Assembly: GCA_026706395.1 (NCBI GenBank)
Contig: JAPOYU010000054.1
Coordinates: 80,145 to 144,144 of the forward strand
From: Chloroflexota bacterium
GTDB lineage: Bacteria > Chloroflexota > Anaerolineae > Aggregatilineales > Phototrophicaceae
Length of the DNA stretch: 64,000 nucleotides
Direction: 5' to 3'
Shown: piece by piece, positions 17,832-26,172 of the stretch
Position numbering within the stretch: the first letter of the stretch is position 1
Layout of the letters: each line of letters opens with the position of its first letter
Program-made: the position numbers and the translations under genes
Notes under the pieces: generated by a model
Database searches by the model: none
Told to the model about the DNA's origin: nothing
Seen by the model: only the letters and a program-made list of their open reading frames with translations

Positions 17832-19742
17832 CTACGGTGTATATTTGCCGGTTAAGCGTTCAATTAATTCGCGGAATTGCTGGGTCGAGCGTCGTTCTTC
17901 CAGCGGGATCTTGATGACGCCGGCGATAATGGCTTCGCGGCGGACGCGTTCCTGTTCCTCCAGCTGCAGCTTATAGATCTCTTCATAAAGCCCGCCGTCC
18001 TCCAGCAGGGTTTCGTGCGTGCCGTGCTGGATGATTCTCCCGTCGCGCAGCACGATTATCTGATCGGCATTCAGTATGGTGCTCATGCGCTGCGCGATAA
18101 CGAAGGTCGTCCGCCCAACCATGATGTGGTCCAGCGCTTGCTGAATTAGATGTTCGGTCTGCGTATCGACGCTGCTGGTGGCGTCATCCAGAATAAGAAT
18201 ACGCGGGTTGATGAGCAAAGCCCGCGCGATGGCGACGCGTTGCTTCTGCCCGCCCGACAGGGTCACGCCGCGTTCGCCGACGACCGTCTGGTATCCATCG
18301 GGAAACTCGGATATGAAGTCGTGCGCATTGGCAGACTTCGCCGCTCTTACGATTTCCTCGCGCGTCGCGGCTGGCTTGCCGTAGGCGATATTCTCCTCGA
18401 TGGTGGCGGAAAAAAGCAGCGACTGCTGCATGACAATGCCGATCTGGCTGCGCAGGTAATCCAGGTTGAAGTCCCGCACATCAATACCGTCGATCGTCAT
18501 GCCGCCTTCGGTCACATCGTAGAAGCGCGGAATCAGGTTGGCGATTGTGGTTTTGCCCGAGCCGGTCAAGCCGATGATGGCGACCACTTCGCCGGGTTTG
18601 GCCTCCAAATTGATGTTCTTCACAACGGCCGGGCTTAGAGCCGTATAACTTGTGCTGACGTTGTCAAAGCGCACATGCCCGCGGATGTCTTGTTTGAGCG
18701 CGCCATTCCGGCTGACGAGGGACTCCGGTTCATCGAGCACTTCGAAGACGCGTTCGCCGCTGGCCACGGCTTGCGTCGTCAGAAGGATCACAAAGCCGAC
18801 GAAGCGCAGCGGTTGCGCCAGCAGCAGAACGTAGGCGTTAAACGTGACGATTAGACCGACTGAGATGCTCCCCAGCCCCTGCTGTTCCATCAGGCCGCCA
18901 AAGAGCAGAACGAAGGCCGTAGAGAGCGCGGCGAGAAAGGCGCTGGTCGGCAAGTAGGTGATCCACTGGGTAATGAAGTCCAGTTGCTCTTTGTAGAGAT
19001 TGTTGTTCTCTTCGTGGAAGCGGTCGATTTCGTATTGTTCACGGGCGAAGACGCGCACGACTTCGGCGCCGAGGGCATTTTCCTGTATGTGATTGCTTAG
19101 CGCCTGCATGCGGACCATGACCGCCTTCCAGCGCGGATGGACGCGCTTGACGAAGAGCCGGGAATAGAGCGCCAGGGGCACAAGCGGAGAAAACGCCACC
19201 ACAGCCAGCAGCGGGCTGGTGGCGAGCATGATGGTGACGACGCCGAGGAGCAAGAGGATGGTATTCAAGCCGTCCATCAGTCCGAATGAAAAATAGCGCT
19301 GGATCTCATTAACGTCACTGATGGCCCGCGTGATGATCGTGCCGACTTGCGCGCTGTCGTGATAGGTGAACGACTGTCGCTGCACCTTGTCGTAGATTTC
19401 GTTGCGAAGATCGAAGGCGATGCAATGAGAGAGACGCTCGCCGAAGTAGCGGCCGAAGAATGCCGTCAGACCGCGCAGGATGCCCAATCCCACAACGAGC
19501 AAGCCTGCGTTGAGCATGAAGCCGCTGTCCTTTGCGGCGATGCCGATGTCAACGACATCGCGCAGTATGAAGGGCACGGTCACCGCCAGGATGTTTGTGC
19601 CGATGATGCCGACGGTTGCGATCAGTACCGAGAGACGGTAGCACCACAAGTAGCGCATCAGGCGCGCCCAGATGCGCAATGCCGAAAATGTCTGGGGTTT
19701 TGCGAGTGCTTGCGCGCCCGGTTTCGACGCGGCTGATGCCAT
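17832..19742 (-). CDS. ABC exporter half-transporter with degenerate catalytic site
   Basis: 636 aa: an N-terminal six-helix exporter domain, then a nucleotide-binding domain with Walker A GLTGSGKT (391-398) and a canonical LSGGQ signature (495-499). The residue after the Walker B Asp is Asp, not Glu (LILDDATSSVD, D520), and the switch His is Gln (VIAQRMSTI, Q551). This is the pattern of the inactive-site subunit in heterodimeric exporters such as TM287/288 and BmrCD. AAGGAGT lies seven bases before the ATG. It is the first gene of a two-gene operon. Confidence 0.87.
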   Translation of the reverse strand: MASAASKPGAQALAKPQTFSALRIWARLMRYLWCYRLSVLIATVGIIGTNILAVTVPFILRDVVDIGIAAKDSGFMLNAGLLVVGLGILRGLTAFFGRYFGERLSHCIAFDLRNEIYDKVQRQSFTYHDSAQVGTIITRAISDVNEIQRYFSFGLMDGLNTILLLLGVVTIMLATSPLLAVVAFSPLVPLALYSRLFVKRVHPRWKAVMVRMQALSNHIQENALGAEVVRVFAREQYEIDRFHEENNNLYKEQLDFITQWITYLPTSAFLAALSTAFVLLFGGLMEQQGLGSISVGLIVTFNAYVLLLAQPLRFVGFVILLTTQAVASGERVFEVLDEPESLVSRNGALKQDIRGHVRFDNVSTSYTALSPAVVKNINLEAKPGEVVAIIGLTGSGKTTIANLIPRFYDVTEGGMTIDGIDVRDFNLDYLRSQIGIVMQQSLLFSATIEENIAYGKPAATREEIVRAAKSANAHDFISEFPDGYQTVVGERGVTLSGGQKQRVAIARALLINPRILILDDATSSVDTQTEHLIQQALDHIMVGRTTFVIAQRMSTILNADQIIVLRDGRIIQHGTHETLLEDGGLYEEIYKLQLEEQERVRREAIIAGVIKIPLEERRSTQQFRELIERLTGKYTP

Positions 19743-19965
19743 ACAGCTACTCCTTGGCAGCCATGCGCGCTCTCAATTTCGATAGCTGCCTGTAGACGGG
19801 TTAGGGCGAGACACAAAGTTTCAGTGTACAGCAGTGCGCCTATGATTACTACGGTAGACGAGGCATTCTGGCAGACGGGATTGCCTCAATGATTGACTCT
19901 GGCAATCTCACTCGTTCGCGTCAAAATACAGGCAGGAGCTATGTGTAATCTGAGGACGAATTCTT

Positions 19966-20730
19966 ATGTCTGATGCAAAGCCGCTTGCGGTTCAGTTGTA
20001 TTCACTGCGTGAGGACTTGGCGCAGGACTTTGAAGCTACGATACGAAGCGTCGCCGAAATTGGCTATCCCGGGGTGGAGCCCTTTGGCGGGATGCCCGGC
20101 GGGCTGGAGGCCACGGCCCAATTGTTCCGGGAGCTCGAGTTGGAAGTATGCAGCAGCCATGTGCCATTCCCGGATGACGCCAACAAAGATGCCGTGCTGG
20201 CGATCGCGGAAGCCTATGGCCTGGAGCGCGTCTGCATAGCCATGCTGCCGCCGGGGGAATTTGATACCATCGACTCCATCAAGCGGGCCTGCGAGAAGCT
20301 CAACCGCGCCGGCGATTTTGCGCGGGCGAACGGCCTGTCGCTGGGCTATCACAATCACTGGTGGGAGTATAAGCAACTGAACGGCTGCGCGACGCTCGAA
20401 TTGATGCTTGATGAGCTCGATGACAGCCTGTTCCTGCAAATCGATACCTACTGGGTGGCGGTAGGCGGCCTGGATGCGGTCGATGTGGTCAAGCAAGCTG
20501 GCGCGCGCGCGCCGCTGCTTCATCTCAAAGACGGCCCGATCGACAAAGACGGTAACATGACCGCGGTGGGCGGCGGCGAAATGGACGTGCCCGGCATCGT
20601 CCAGGCGAGCGCGGAAAGCGCCGAGTGGCATATTGTCGAATTGGACCGCTGCGCGACCGATATGTTGCAAGCGGTCCGAGACAGCTATACCTATCTGACG
20701 TCAAACGGTCTGGCGCGCGGTAAGAAGTAG
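19966..20730 (+). CDS. Sugar phosphate isomerase/epimerase family protein (AP2Ec barrel)
   Basis: 254 aa TIM-barrel of the xylose-isomerase-like AP endonuclease-2 family. Visible metal-site pieces are GVEPFG, SSHVPF, LGYHNHWWEY, LQIDTYWV, LLHLKDG and WHIVELDRC, which is the usual His/Asp/Glu order. It probably isomerises or epimerises a sugar or inositol-type compound; the substrate cannot be named. GAGGA lies about ten bases before the ATG. An Ldh-family dehydrogenase follows after 33 bases, so the two may form a small sugar or polyol catabolic unit. Confidence 0.82.
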   Translation: MSDAKPLAVQLYSLREDLAQDFEATIRSVAEIGYPGVEPFGGMPGGLEATAQLFRELELEVCSSHVPFPDDANKDAVLAIAEAYGLERVCIAMLPPGEFDTIDSIKRACEKLNRAGDFARANGLSLGYHNHWWEYKQLNGCATLELMLDELDDSLFLQIDTYWVAVGGLDAVDVVKQAGARAPLLHLKDGPIDKDGNMTAVGGGEMDVPGIVQASAESAEWHIVELDRCATDMLQAVRDSYTYLTSNGLARGKK

Positions 20731-20763
20731 CCGCCCCCGACGTATAGGCGCTGGAGCATTTAC

Positions 20764-21765
20764 ATGCGCATTGCAATTGAGGAATTGCGGTCTGTAACGC
20801 GCTCGGCGATTAGAGCGCAGAGATTCAACGAGGCTGATGCGGAAATCATCCTCGAGATCATCATGTATGCTCAACTGCGCGGCAACAACCAGAATGTGAT
20901 CAAGCTGCTGGGCGCGGGGATGCCGGCCAATCCCGATGCCGGCGCGGTCTCGCTCCTCAAGGAGACCAAGTTATCCGCGCTTGTCGACGGCGCTTGGAAT
21001 CAGGGTATGGTGGTTGTCTCAAAGGCGACCGAACTGGCGATTGCCAAAGCCAAAGCGCATGGCTTCGGCATTGTCGGCACACAGCGGACAAACTCGCCAA
21101 CCGGCGCAATCGGCTACTATGCCCGCTGGATGGCGGAGGAAGGTTTGATCGGCTTTGTGTTTTCCGGCTCGCCCGAGTTGATGGCGATGCACGGGTCCTA
21201 CGAGCCATTCCTGGGCACGAATCCGCTGGCGATCGGCATTCCGACCGCGGAAGCGCCGATAGTTCTGGATATGGCGACCGCCGCTATCGCCTGGTACGGC
21301 ATCCTGTTGGCGCAGGCGGAAGGCGTGACGATTCCAGCAGGCGTCGCCTATGACAGCGAGGGCCGGCTGACGACCGATCCAGCGGCGGCCCTGGCGGGCG
21401 CGATTAAAGCCTTCGGCGGGTACAAAGGCGCCGCGCTGGCGCTGATCGTCGAGGTGTTGACGCGGCCTCTTGTCGGCGCGATACGTAAAGAGGACGGCAA
21501 AAAGCTGGACTGGGGCAATCTCGTATTTGCGATTGACCCGGAACTGCTGGCGGATGATCTAGGGAGTTTTCGGGCCGGTGTCAGCGATCTCATCGCTCGG
21601 GTCAAGAAGCTGGCGCCTTTGCCTGGCGTGGAGGAGATCCTTGCCCCCGGCGAACGCGGCGATCGCATTCATGCAAGCAATCTAGCTGCGGGCGAGCTTG
21701 AGTTGGACGAGCGCGTCTGGCTGGAATTGCGGGCTTTGGCGGATTCAGCCGACGATGCCGATTGA
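20764..21765 (+). CDS. Ldh-family NAD(P)-dependent oxidoreductase lacking the usual catalytic His
   Basis: 333 aa of the malate/lactate/ureidoglycolate dehydrogenase (Ldh_2) fold. SPTGAIGYYARWMAEEGLIGFV, the glycine-rich GTNPLAIGIP and FGGYKGAALALIVEVL match the family. The N-terminal motif normally reads LRGxDSHGVxRL, with an essential His. Here residues 38-48 read LRGNNQNVIKL, so that His is missing. Either this is a variant subfamily with another proton donor or its chemistry differs. GGAG lies seven bases before the ATG. It is the second gene after the sugar isomerase. Its end overlaps the convergent next gene by 21 bases. Confidence 0.8.
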   Translation: MRIAIEELRSVTRSAIRAQRFNEADAEIILEIIMYAQLRGNNQNVIKLLGAGMPANPDAGAVSLLKETKLSALVDGAWNQGMVVVSKATELAIAKAKAHGFGIVGTQRTNSPTGAIGYYARWMAEEGLIGFVFSGSPELMAMHGSYEPFLGTNPLAIGIPTAEAPIVLDMATAAIAWYGILLAQAEGVTIPAGVAYDSEGRLTTDPAAALAGAIKAFGGYKGAALALIVEVLTRPLVGAIRKEDGKKLDWGNLVFAIDPELLADDLGSFRAGVSDLIARVKKLAPLPGVEEILAPGERGDRIHASNLAAGELELDERVWLELRALADSADDAD

Positions 21766-23313
21766 GGGCAGCATACGCTCGAAGACGACGCCCGGATGTC
21801 CGCGTCGGTCGGATGGCGTATTCGCCAGGCCGCCGTAAACGAAGAGATGGCAGGAACCTTCGCCGCTAAGGTTTAAGGCGTCAATCGCGCCGGCCTTCTG
21901 CAGCAGTTCTGTCAGTTCAGGCAAATTGGCCCCGGCGCTGTCCGATTCGGTGCGGGAGGCACTCTCGCAACCGTCCACAATCAGCAGCAGCAAATCGCCG
22001 TCAGATTTGATGCCAAGCGCGGTCCTTGCCTTGCGCGCGCTATAACCTGCATGATCCATGCGCACGGGCGAAATGCCGACGCTGTATCCATCGCTGGCGC
22101 AGAACTCTTCAGACGCAGCCGCCTGGTCGATACAGACGTCGCCGTCTTTGAGCAGTATGGGTCCCGCCTGGATGCCTGAGACGATACGTCCCGCCGACTC
22201 TGCGAAGCTGTATTCCACCCAAGCGTCTTCGATGATTTTTTGGGGGATGCCTGCCGGCAAGGCGCCATCCGCCAGCGATAACACAAAGCCATTCTGTGGG
22301 ATTTGGAGGTCGCCGCCGCGCTTCCAGCTGAGGATCTGCCGATTGACCAGCACGAATTCCATCCGGTCCGGCGCTGATGGCGTTCGCTGCAATGGGCTGC
22401 CTGATCGGCGCAACCCGCCGGCGCGGGTGTAAAGGGCGATGGGAACGGGTTCCCCCGGATTAGCCTGAAAGCGGTAGCGGGCGCTGGCGTCTGCGCTGAG
22501 CGCGATGTCGCCTGGCAGCGTCAGGGTGATATCGCTGAGGCCAAGGGGCTTGATGCGCCAGCTTTCGCCATCGTAGAGCAAGGCGCCGCGGCGATAAATA
22601 GGAGGGCGCAGGATGGTACTGGCCGCCACCATTAAGCCGATGGCGTCGCCGTAGCCGGAATGATGACTGATGAGGTCGTCATGTTCATGCAAGAAATGCG
22701 AAGTATTGAAAAGTGCTTGCCGCTCGTGATTCTGGACGAAGTGGCGGATGAAATCGCAGCGGCCGATACGCAGAAAATTGCGCTTGACATCAAAGCGCTG
22801 GAAAACTCGCGGCTCATAACTGCCGCGCTCGATATTGGGATATAGGTCGAGCTGAATCGCCTCTTCCAGCCAGCGCAAGACAGCTTCGGCGCGGGCGCGC
22901 CATTCCGGCGCATTGGAGGGAATATCAACTTTCCATTCGTAGGTGTCGCTGACGTATTCGTGCAACTGCAGCCAACCCCCAGCCAACATCTCACGCAAAA
23001 CATAAGTGATGAATGAATTCGCGCCGATGATCCGCTCGCCGTCTTCCGCAGCCAAGCTCAGCTCCGGGAAGATTTGACTTGCGCGGCGATCAGTCTGCAT
23101 GGCCGTCCAGGTGAGAATTTGCGGGCTGGTCTCGCCGCGAGCCAGCGCCCTGGCGTAATGCATTCGGGCGATATCCTGCTGCCGGACATAACTGCTCATC
23201 GGGTGCAAATCTTCGAATTTGAGTTGGTCGGCCCGAATATCGACGCGGTGCAGCGTTGACCAGGCGCCGTCCCCCAGTTGAAGCCGTTCTCGTCGATAGT
23301 CAATGTTTGGCAT
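21745..23313 (-). CDS. NAGPA-like (phosphodiester glycosidase) family protein with altered motif
   Basis: 522 aa. The C-terminal half shows the order seen in phosphodiester glycosidase (NAGPA/DUF2233) domains: NGFVLS (341-346), GPILLKDG, ARTALGIKSDGDLLLLIVDG (429-448), then ELTELLQKAGAIDALNLSGEGS (466-487). The usual NLDGGGS is changed to NLSGEGS. The first ~190 residues are not recognised. There is no signal peptide, whereas most relatives are secreted. Role unknown. AAGG lies nine bases before the ATG. It stands alone, converging on the Ldh gene. Confidence 0.6.
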   Translation of the reverse strand: MPNIDYRRERLQLGDGAWSTLHRVDIRADQLKFEDLHPMSSYVRQQDIARMHYARALARGETSPQILTWTAMQTDRRASQIFPELSLAAEDGERIIGANSFITYVLREMLAGGWLQLHEYVSDTYEWKVDIPSNAPEWRARAEAVLRWLEEAIQLDLYPNIERGSYEPRVFQRFDVKRNFLRIGRCDFIRHFVQNHERQALFNTSHFLHEHDDLISHHSGYGDAIGLMVAASTILRPPIYRRGALLYDGESWRIKPLGLSDITLTLPGDIALSADASARYRFQANPGEPVPIALYTRAGGLRRSGSPLQRTPSAPDRMEFVLVNRQILSWKRGGDLQIPQNGFVLSLADGALPAGIPQKIIEDAWVEYSFAESAGRIVSGIQAGPILLKDGDVCIDQAAASEEFCASDGYSVGISPVRMDHAGYSARKARTALGIKSDGDLLLLIVDGCESASRTESDSAGANLPELTELLQKAGAIDALNLSGEGSCHLFVYGGLANTPSDRRGHPGVVFERMLPSIGIVG

Positions 23314-23420
23314 TGGACCAACCTTAACTCTTGCGACCTTCCTACAGTATAAGGTCTAAGCAGGCACATTCAAAATCACTGCGTTAGGGGAGTGGCTATT
23401 CTTGAGGGTGTAGAAATGTA

Positions 23421-23572
23421 ACCCCCATCCCCCGGCCCCTCTCCTCATCTCTATGAGGAGCATCCCCAAGATGAGGGAAGGGGAGTATTTCCAGTAAATT
23501 CGAGCATTTAAGCCCCTCCCTCTTTATGGGATGCTCGCCATAGAGATGGCGAGAGGGGTTTGGGGTGGGGGG
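23421..23572. repeat. Imperfect inverted-repeat element with hairpin-bearing arms
   Basis: The arms at 23421-23467 and 23528-23572 are near-copies in opposite orientation, separated by 60 bases. Each arm holds its own hairpin: CTCCTCA-TCTCTA-TGAGGAG on the left and, read on the minus strand, CTCGCCA-TCTCTA-TGGCGAG on the right. Two base pairs differ between the arms and both differences are compensatory. The arms are pyrimidine-rich (CCCC runs). It fills the 378-base gap between the NAGPA-like gene and the htrA-like gene, and looks like a REP- or MITE-type intergenic element. A small reading frame across it is not credible as a gene. Confidence 0.7.
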
Positions 23573-23636
23573 CTGTGTGGCGGGAAACACTGCAAATTCA
23601 CCACTCTCCGCCAAGGGCGATGCCCTCCGTCAGCAG

Positions 23637-23673
23637 AAAAAATAAAGAAGCCCTCACTCATTGAGCGAGGGCT
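23637..23673 (-). terminator. Intrinsic terminator of the HtrA-like gene
   Basis: On the minus strand an 11-bp stem (AGCCCTCGCTC / GAGTGAGGGCT, three-base loop) is followed by a T-rich tract, just after the protease stop. One pair is G-U in the minus-strand RNA but a mismatch (A-C) on the plus strand, which supports minus-strand use. Confidence 0.85.
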
Positions 23674-23691
23674 TAGGCGAGGGTTCGGCAG

Positions 23692-24768
23692 TTAGCGCCC
23701 CCCCAATTCTATCGGGATTTCCAATTCGCGCACCCCGTCACGAAGGACGGCGAGCCTAACTTCCTGCGCGGGCCGCGTATGGCGCGCCAGGTATGTTATG
23801 AGATCGTTCATACCTTTGATCGGATGCCCATCGACTGCGGTAATGATGTCGGCGCGCATGCCAACCAACTCGTCGTCCAGGTTCAGCATACGGGTGATCT
23901 CTCTCAAGCCGGCATCGGAAGCAGGCCCATCATCGACCACCTCCCTGACGACGACGCCGCGAAAGTCATTGGGCAACTCAAGCGATTCGATGGCGTTGAT
24001 GTTGACATCGAAGCCGGAGATGCCCAGGTAGCTGTAGCGCATTTCGCCTGAATCGATCAGAGACTCGGCGACGCGCTGCGTCAGGTTTGATGGAATCGCG
24101 AAGCCGACGCCGGCGCTGCTGCGGGCGGCGCTTATAATCTGCGAGTTGACGCCGATGACTTCGCCGTCGAGGTTGATCAGCGGACCGCCGCTGTTGCCCG
24201 GGTTGATCGAAGCATCGGTCTGAATGACGCCGCCGATGGAGAATTCGGTCAAACCCTGAATCGTGCGGTCAATCGCGCTGATGATGCCGGAGGTCAGCGT
24301 CCAGCCCTGGCTGAAGGGGCTGCCTATGGCCAGGACGGCCTGACCAACTGTCAGTTGGTCAGAATCGGCAAAGGCGATCGGTTTGAGTTGGTCGGCCGGC
24401 ACCTCTACTCTGAGTACCGCCAGATCCGATGCGGGATCGCTGCCTACGAGTTCCGCGCGCACGATAGCGCCTTCGAGGAATTCAACCACGATCTCATCGG
24501 CCTCGTCGACAACGTGGGCGTTGGTCACGATATGCCCATCGCGGTCGATGACGAAGCCCGAGCCGCCGCCCGCGCCCTCTTCCGCCGCGACGCTGATTGC
24601 CACAACGGAGGGGCCGGCAGCCTGATAGATCTCGGCGAAGATGTCATTAGGATGGCTGACGATGCCGATGGCCTGTATCCCGGGCAGAGGCAAGGCGCCA
24701 AAACCAACGGCGAAGATAAAGATGCTGACCGCCGCGGGCAATAGGATTCTGTGTAGGACTGATTTCAT
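23692..24768 (-). CDS. HtrA/DegP-like trypsin-type serine protease with PDZ domain
   Basis: 358 aa. It has an N-terminal hydrophobic signal or anchor segment (residues ~8-30). The catalytic triad appears as TNAHVVD (His), SDLAVLRV (Asp) and NPGNSGGPLIN (Ser). A single C-terminal PDZ domain includes GLREITRMLN and DIITAVDGHPI. It acts outside the cytoplasmic membrane in protein quality control. AAAGGAG lies six to seven bases before the ATG. It is monocistronic, with a clear downstream terminator. Confidence 0.93.
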   Translation of the reverse strand: MKSVLHRILLPAAVSIFIFAVGFGALPLPGIQAIGIVSHPNDIFAEIYQAAGPSVVAISVAAEEGAGGGSGFVIDRDGHIVTNAHVVDEADEIVVEFLEGAIVRAELVGSDPASDLAVLRVEVPADQLKPIAFADSDQLTVGQAVLAIGSPFSQGWTLTSGIISAIDRTIQGLTEFSIGGVIQTDASINPGNSGGPLINLDGEVIGVNSQIISAARSSAGVGFAIPSNLTQRVAESLIDSGEMRYSYLGISGFDVNINAIESLELPNDFRGVVVREVVDDGPASDAGLREITRMLNLDDELVGMRADIITAVDGHPIKGMNDLITYLARHTRPAQEVRLAVLRDGVRELEIPIELGGR

Positions 24769-24886
24769 TGCTTACTCCTTTAGCTGTAATGACGTGGAAT
24801 ACTTTGTCACTGAGATATTAGGAGCAAGCTGTTAGCGATATTTGCGCCTGATGCAAAAATCTTGTAAAGGGAAGATTAGAGTTCGC

Positions 24887-26143
24887 TCAGCCGATCAGAT
24901 AGAGCGATTCCTGTCGGCCATCCAGCCAGCGCATTTCGCCATTTGTCAGTACGGCATCCTCTTCGAGCATGATCCGGACATCTTGCCCGTCCCACTCGGG
25001 TACGCTTTTGAGCACGTTCAACTCAATTGAATAGACCGTGTCGTCATAAAGGGGGTACTCGCCGGGGCCGGGAACAAAGTCTTGACGGTCCCACAAGCCG
25101 ATGATGGGACCGGCTGCGTGACCGTGATAGCCCAAAGGATGCGTATAGACCTGCGCGCGGATGTCTTCGGCCGCCGCCAATTCCAGGACGCTCGTCAGAA
25201 CATCGTTTCCATTCCGGCCGACCTGCATCTGGCCGAGGTGGGTATCCTGCAGTCGGTTGCCGTCGCGAAGGGCGGCGCGCAACCCGGCCGGCGCGTCATA
25301 TTCACTGGGGCGCAGAACATAAGCATGTTGTTGTTGATCGGTGGCCAAACCCAGGTAATGGAAACCCATGTCGCAGTGCAGCAGGTCGCCCGGTTGAATC
25401 GTCAGGCATGGGTTTTCGGTAAACTGAAAGGTTTTCCCCGGCGCCTGCACATCAATGGTTGGTTGGAACCAGGCGCTTAAGCCGGCGTCTTGCATCGTCT
25501 GCCGCATCCACCAGACGACGTCGTCCGTTGTCGTAATGCTCGGATGGATAACTTCAGTGGAAAAGGCGCGGGCGATAATCTGATGGCCGATCTCAACGAG
25601 GCGCGCGTAGGCCGTGATCTCTTCCGGCAGCCGCCGTTCCAGCCAGCCGACGCATAGTCCTTCCGCGCTAATGAGCCGCGATGTGTATGGTTCGCCCAGC
25701 GCATTGCTGATGAGCTGGAATTCGGTATGCGACATGCCATCGCCGAAGGCAAAGGTCTCTGAAGAGTTGATGCCGATCCGCTTGGGATCGCGCTCTTGAA
25801 TGAGGCGGGCGAGGCCGGCGTGCTGGTCTTCGTCTTCGTCAGGATTCCAGGCGGCTTGGTAAAACCCTTCGTAATCGTATCGGGAGAGCGTGAGTCGATC
25901 GACGCTGCCGTCGGCGTCCCGCGCAAAAACCAGGATCGTACGCCGCCGCGCGGACATTGAGGTGGCGGGCAGCAGGGACATGATGACAGGATCCTCGTTG
26001 TATTCCCGACAGGCGACGATCCACATGTCTATGTCTTCACGCGCCATTAACTCCGGGATGATCGTGTCCAGCCGCGTCTTCAGCCAGCTGTCGATGACAT
26101 CCGCTTGCTGTCTCAAGGGCAGGATTTTATGGGCGAATTCCAT
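24887..26143 (-). CDS. M24-family metallopeptidase (Xaa-Pro aminopeptidase-like)
   Basis: 418 aa from this start. It has an N-terminal creatinase-like domain followed by a pita-bread domain with the five expected metal ligands: CDMGF plus LATD (two Asp), YTHPLGYHGHA (His), YSIELNV (Glu) and IMLEED (Glu). It is probably an aminopeptidase or related hydrolase; the substrate is uncertain. The frame is open to 26200, but AAGGAG lies eight bases before the ATG at 26143. The longer form would overlap the upstream gene, so the shorter start is chosen. Confidence 0.85.
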   Translation of the reverse strand: MEFAHKILPLRQQADVIDSWLKTRLDTIIPELMAREDIDMWIVACREYNEDPVIMSLLPATSMSARRRTILVFARDADGSVDRLTLSRYDYEGFYQAAWNPDEDEDQHAGLARLIQERDPKRIGINSSETFAFGDGMSHTEFQLISNALGEPYTSRLISAEGLCVGWLERRLPEEITAYARLVEIGHQIIARAFSTEVIHPSITTTDDVVWWMRQTMQDAGLSAWFQPTIDVQAPGKTFQFTENPCLTIQPGDLLHCDMGFHYLGLATDQQQHAYVLRPSEYDAPAGLRAALRDGNRLQDTHLGQMQVGRNGNDVLTSVLELAAAEDIRAQVYTHPLGYHGHAAGPIIGLWDRQDFVPGPGEYPLYDDTVYSIELNVLKSVPEWDGQDVRIMLEEDAVLTNGEMRWLDGRQESLYLIG

Positions 26144-26172
26144 GTCACATTCTCCTTCCGCGAATGCGTCGG

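Noticed and set aside
23396..23614. A 72-codon minus-strand frame in the htrA downstream gap
   Set aside because: It lies entirely over the inverted-repeat element and its composition reflects the CCCC/GGGG runs; no family features.
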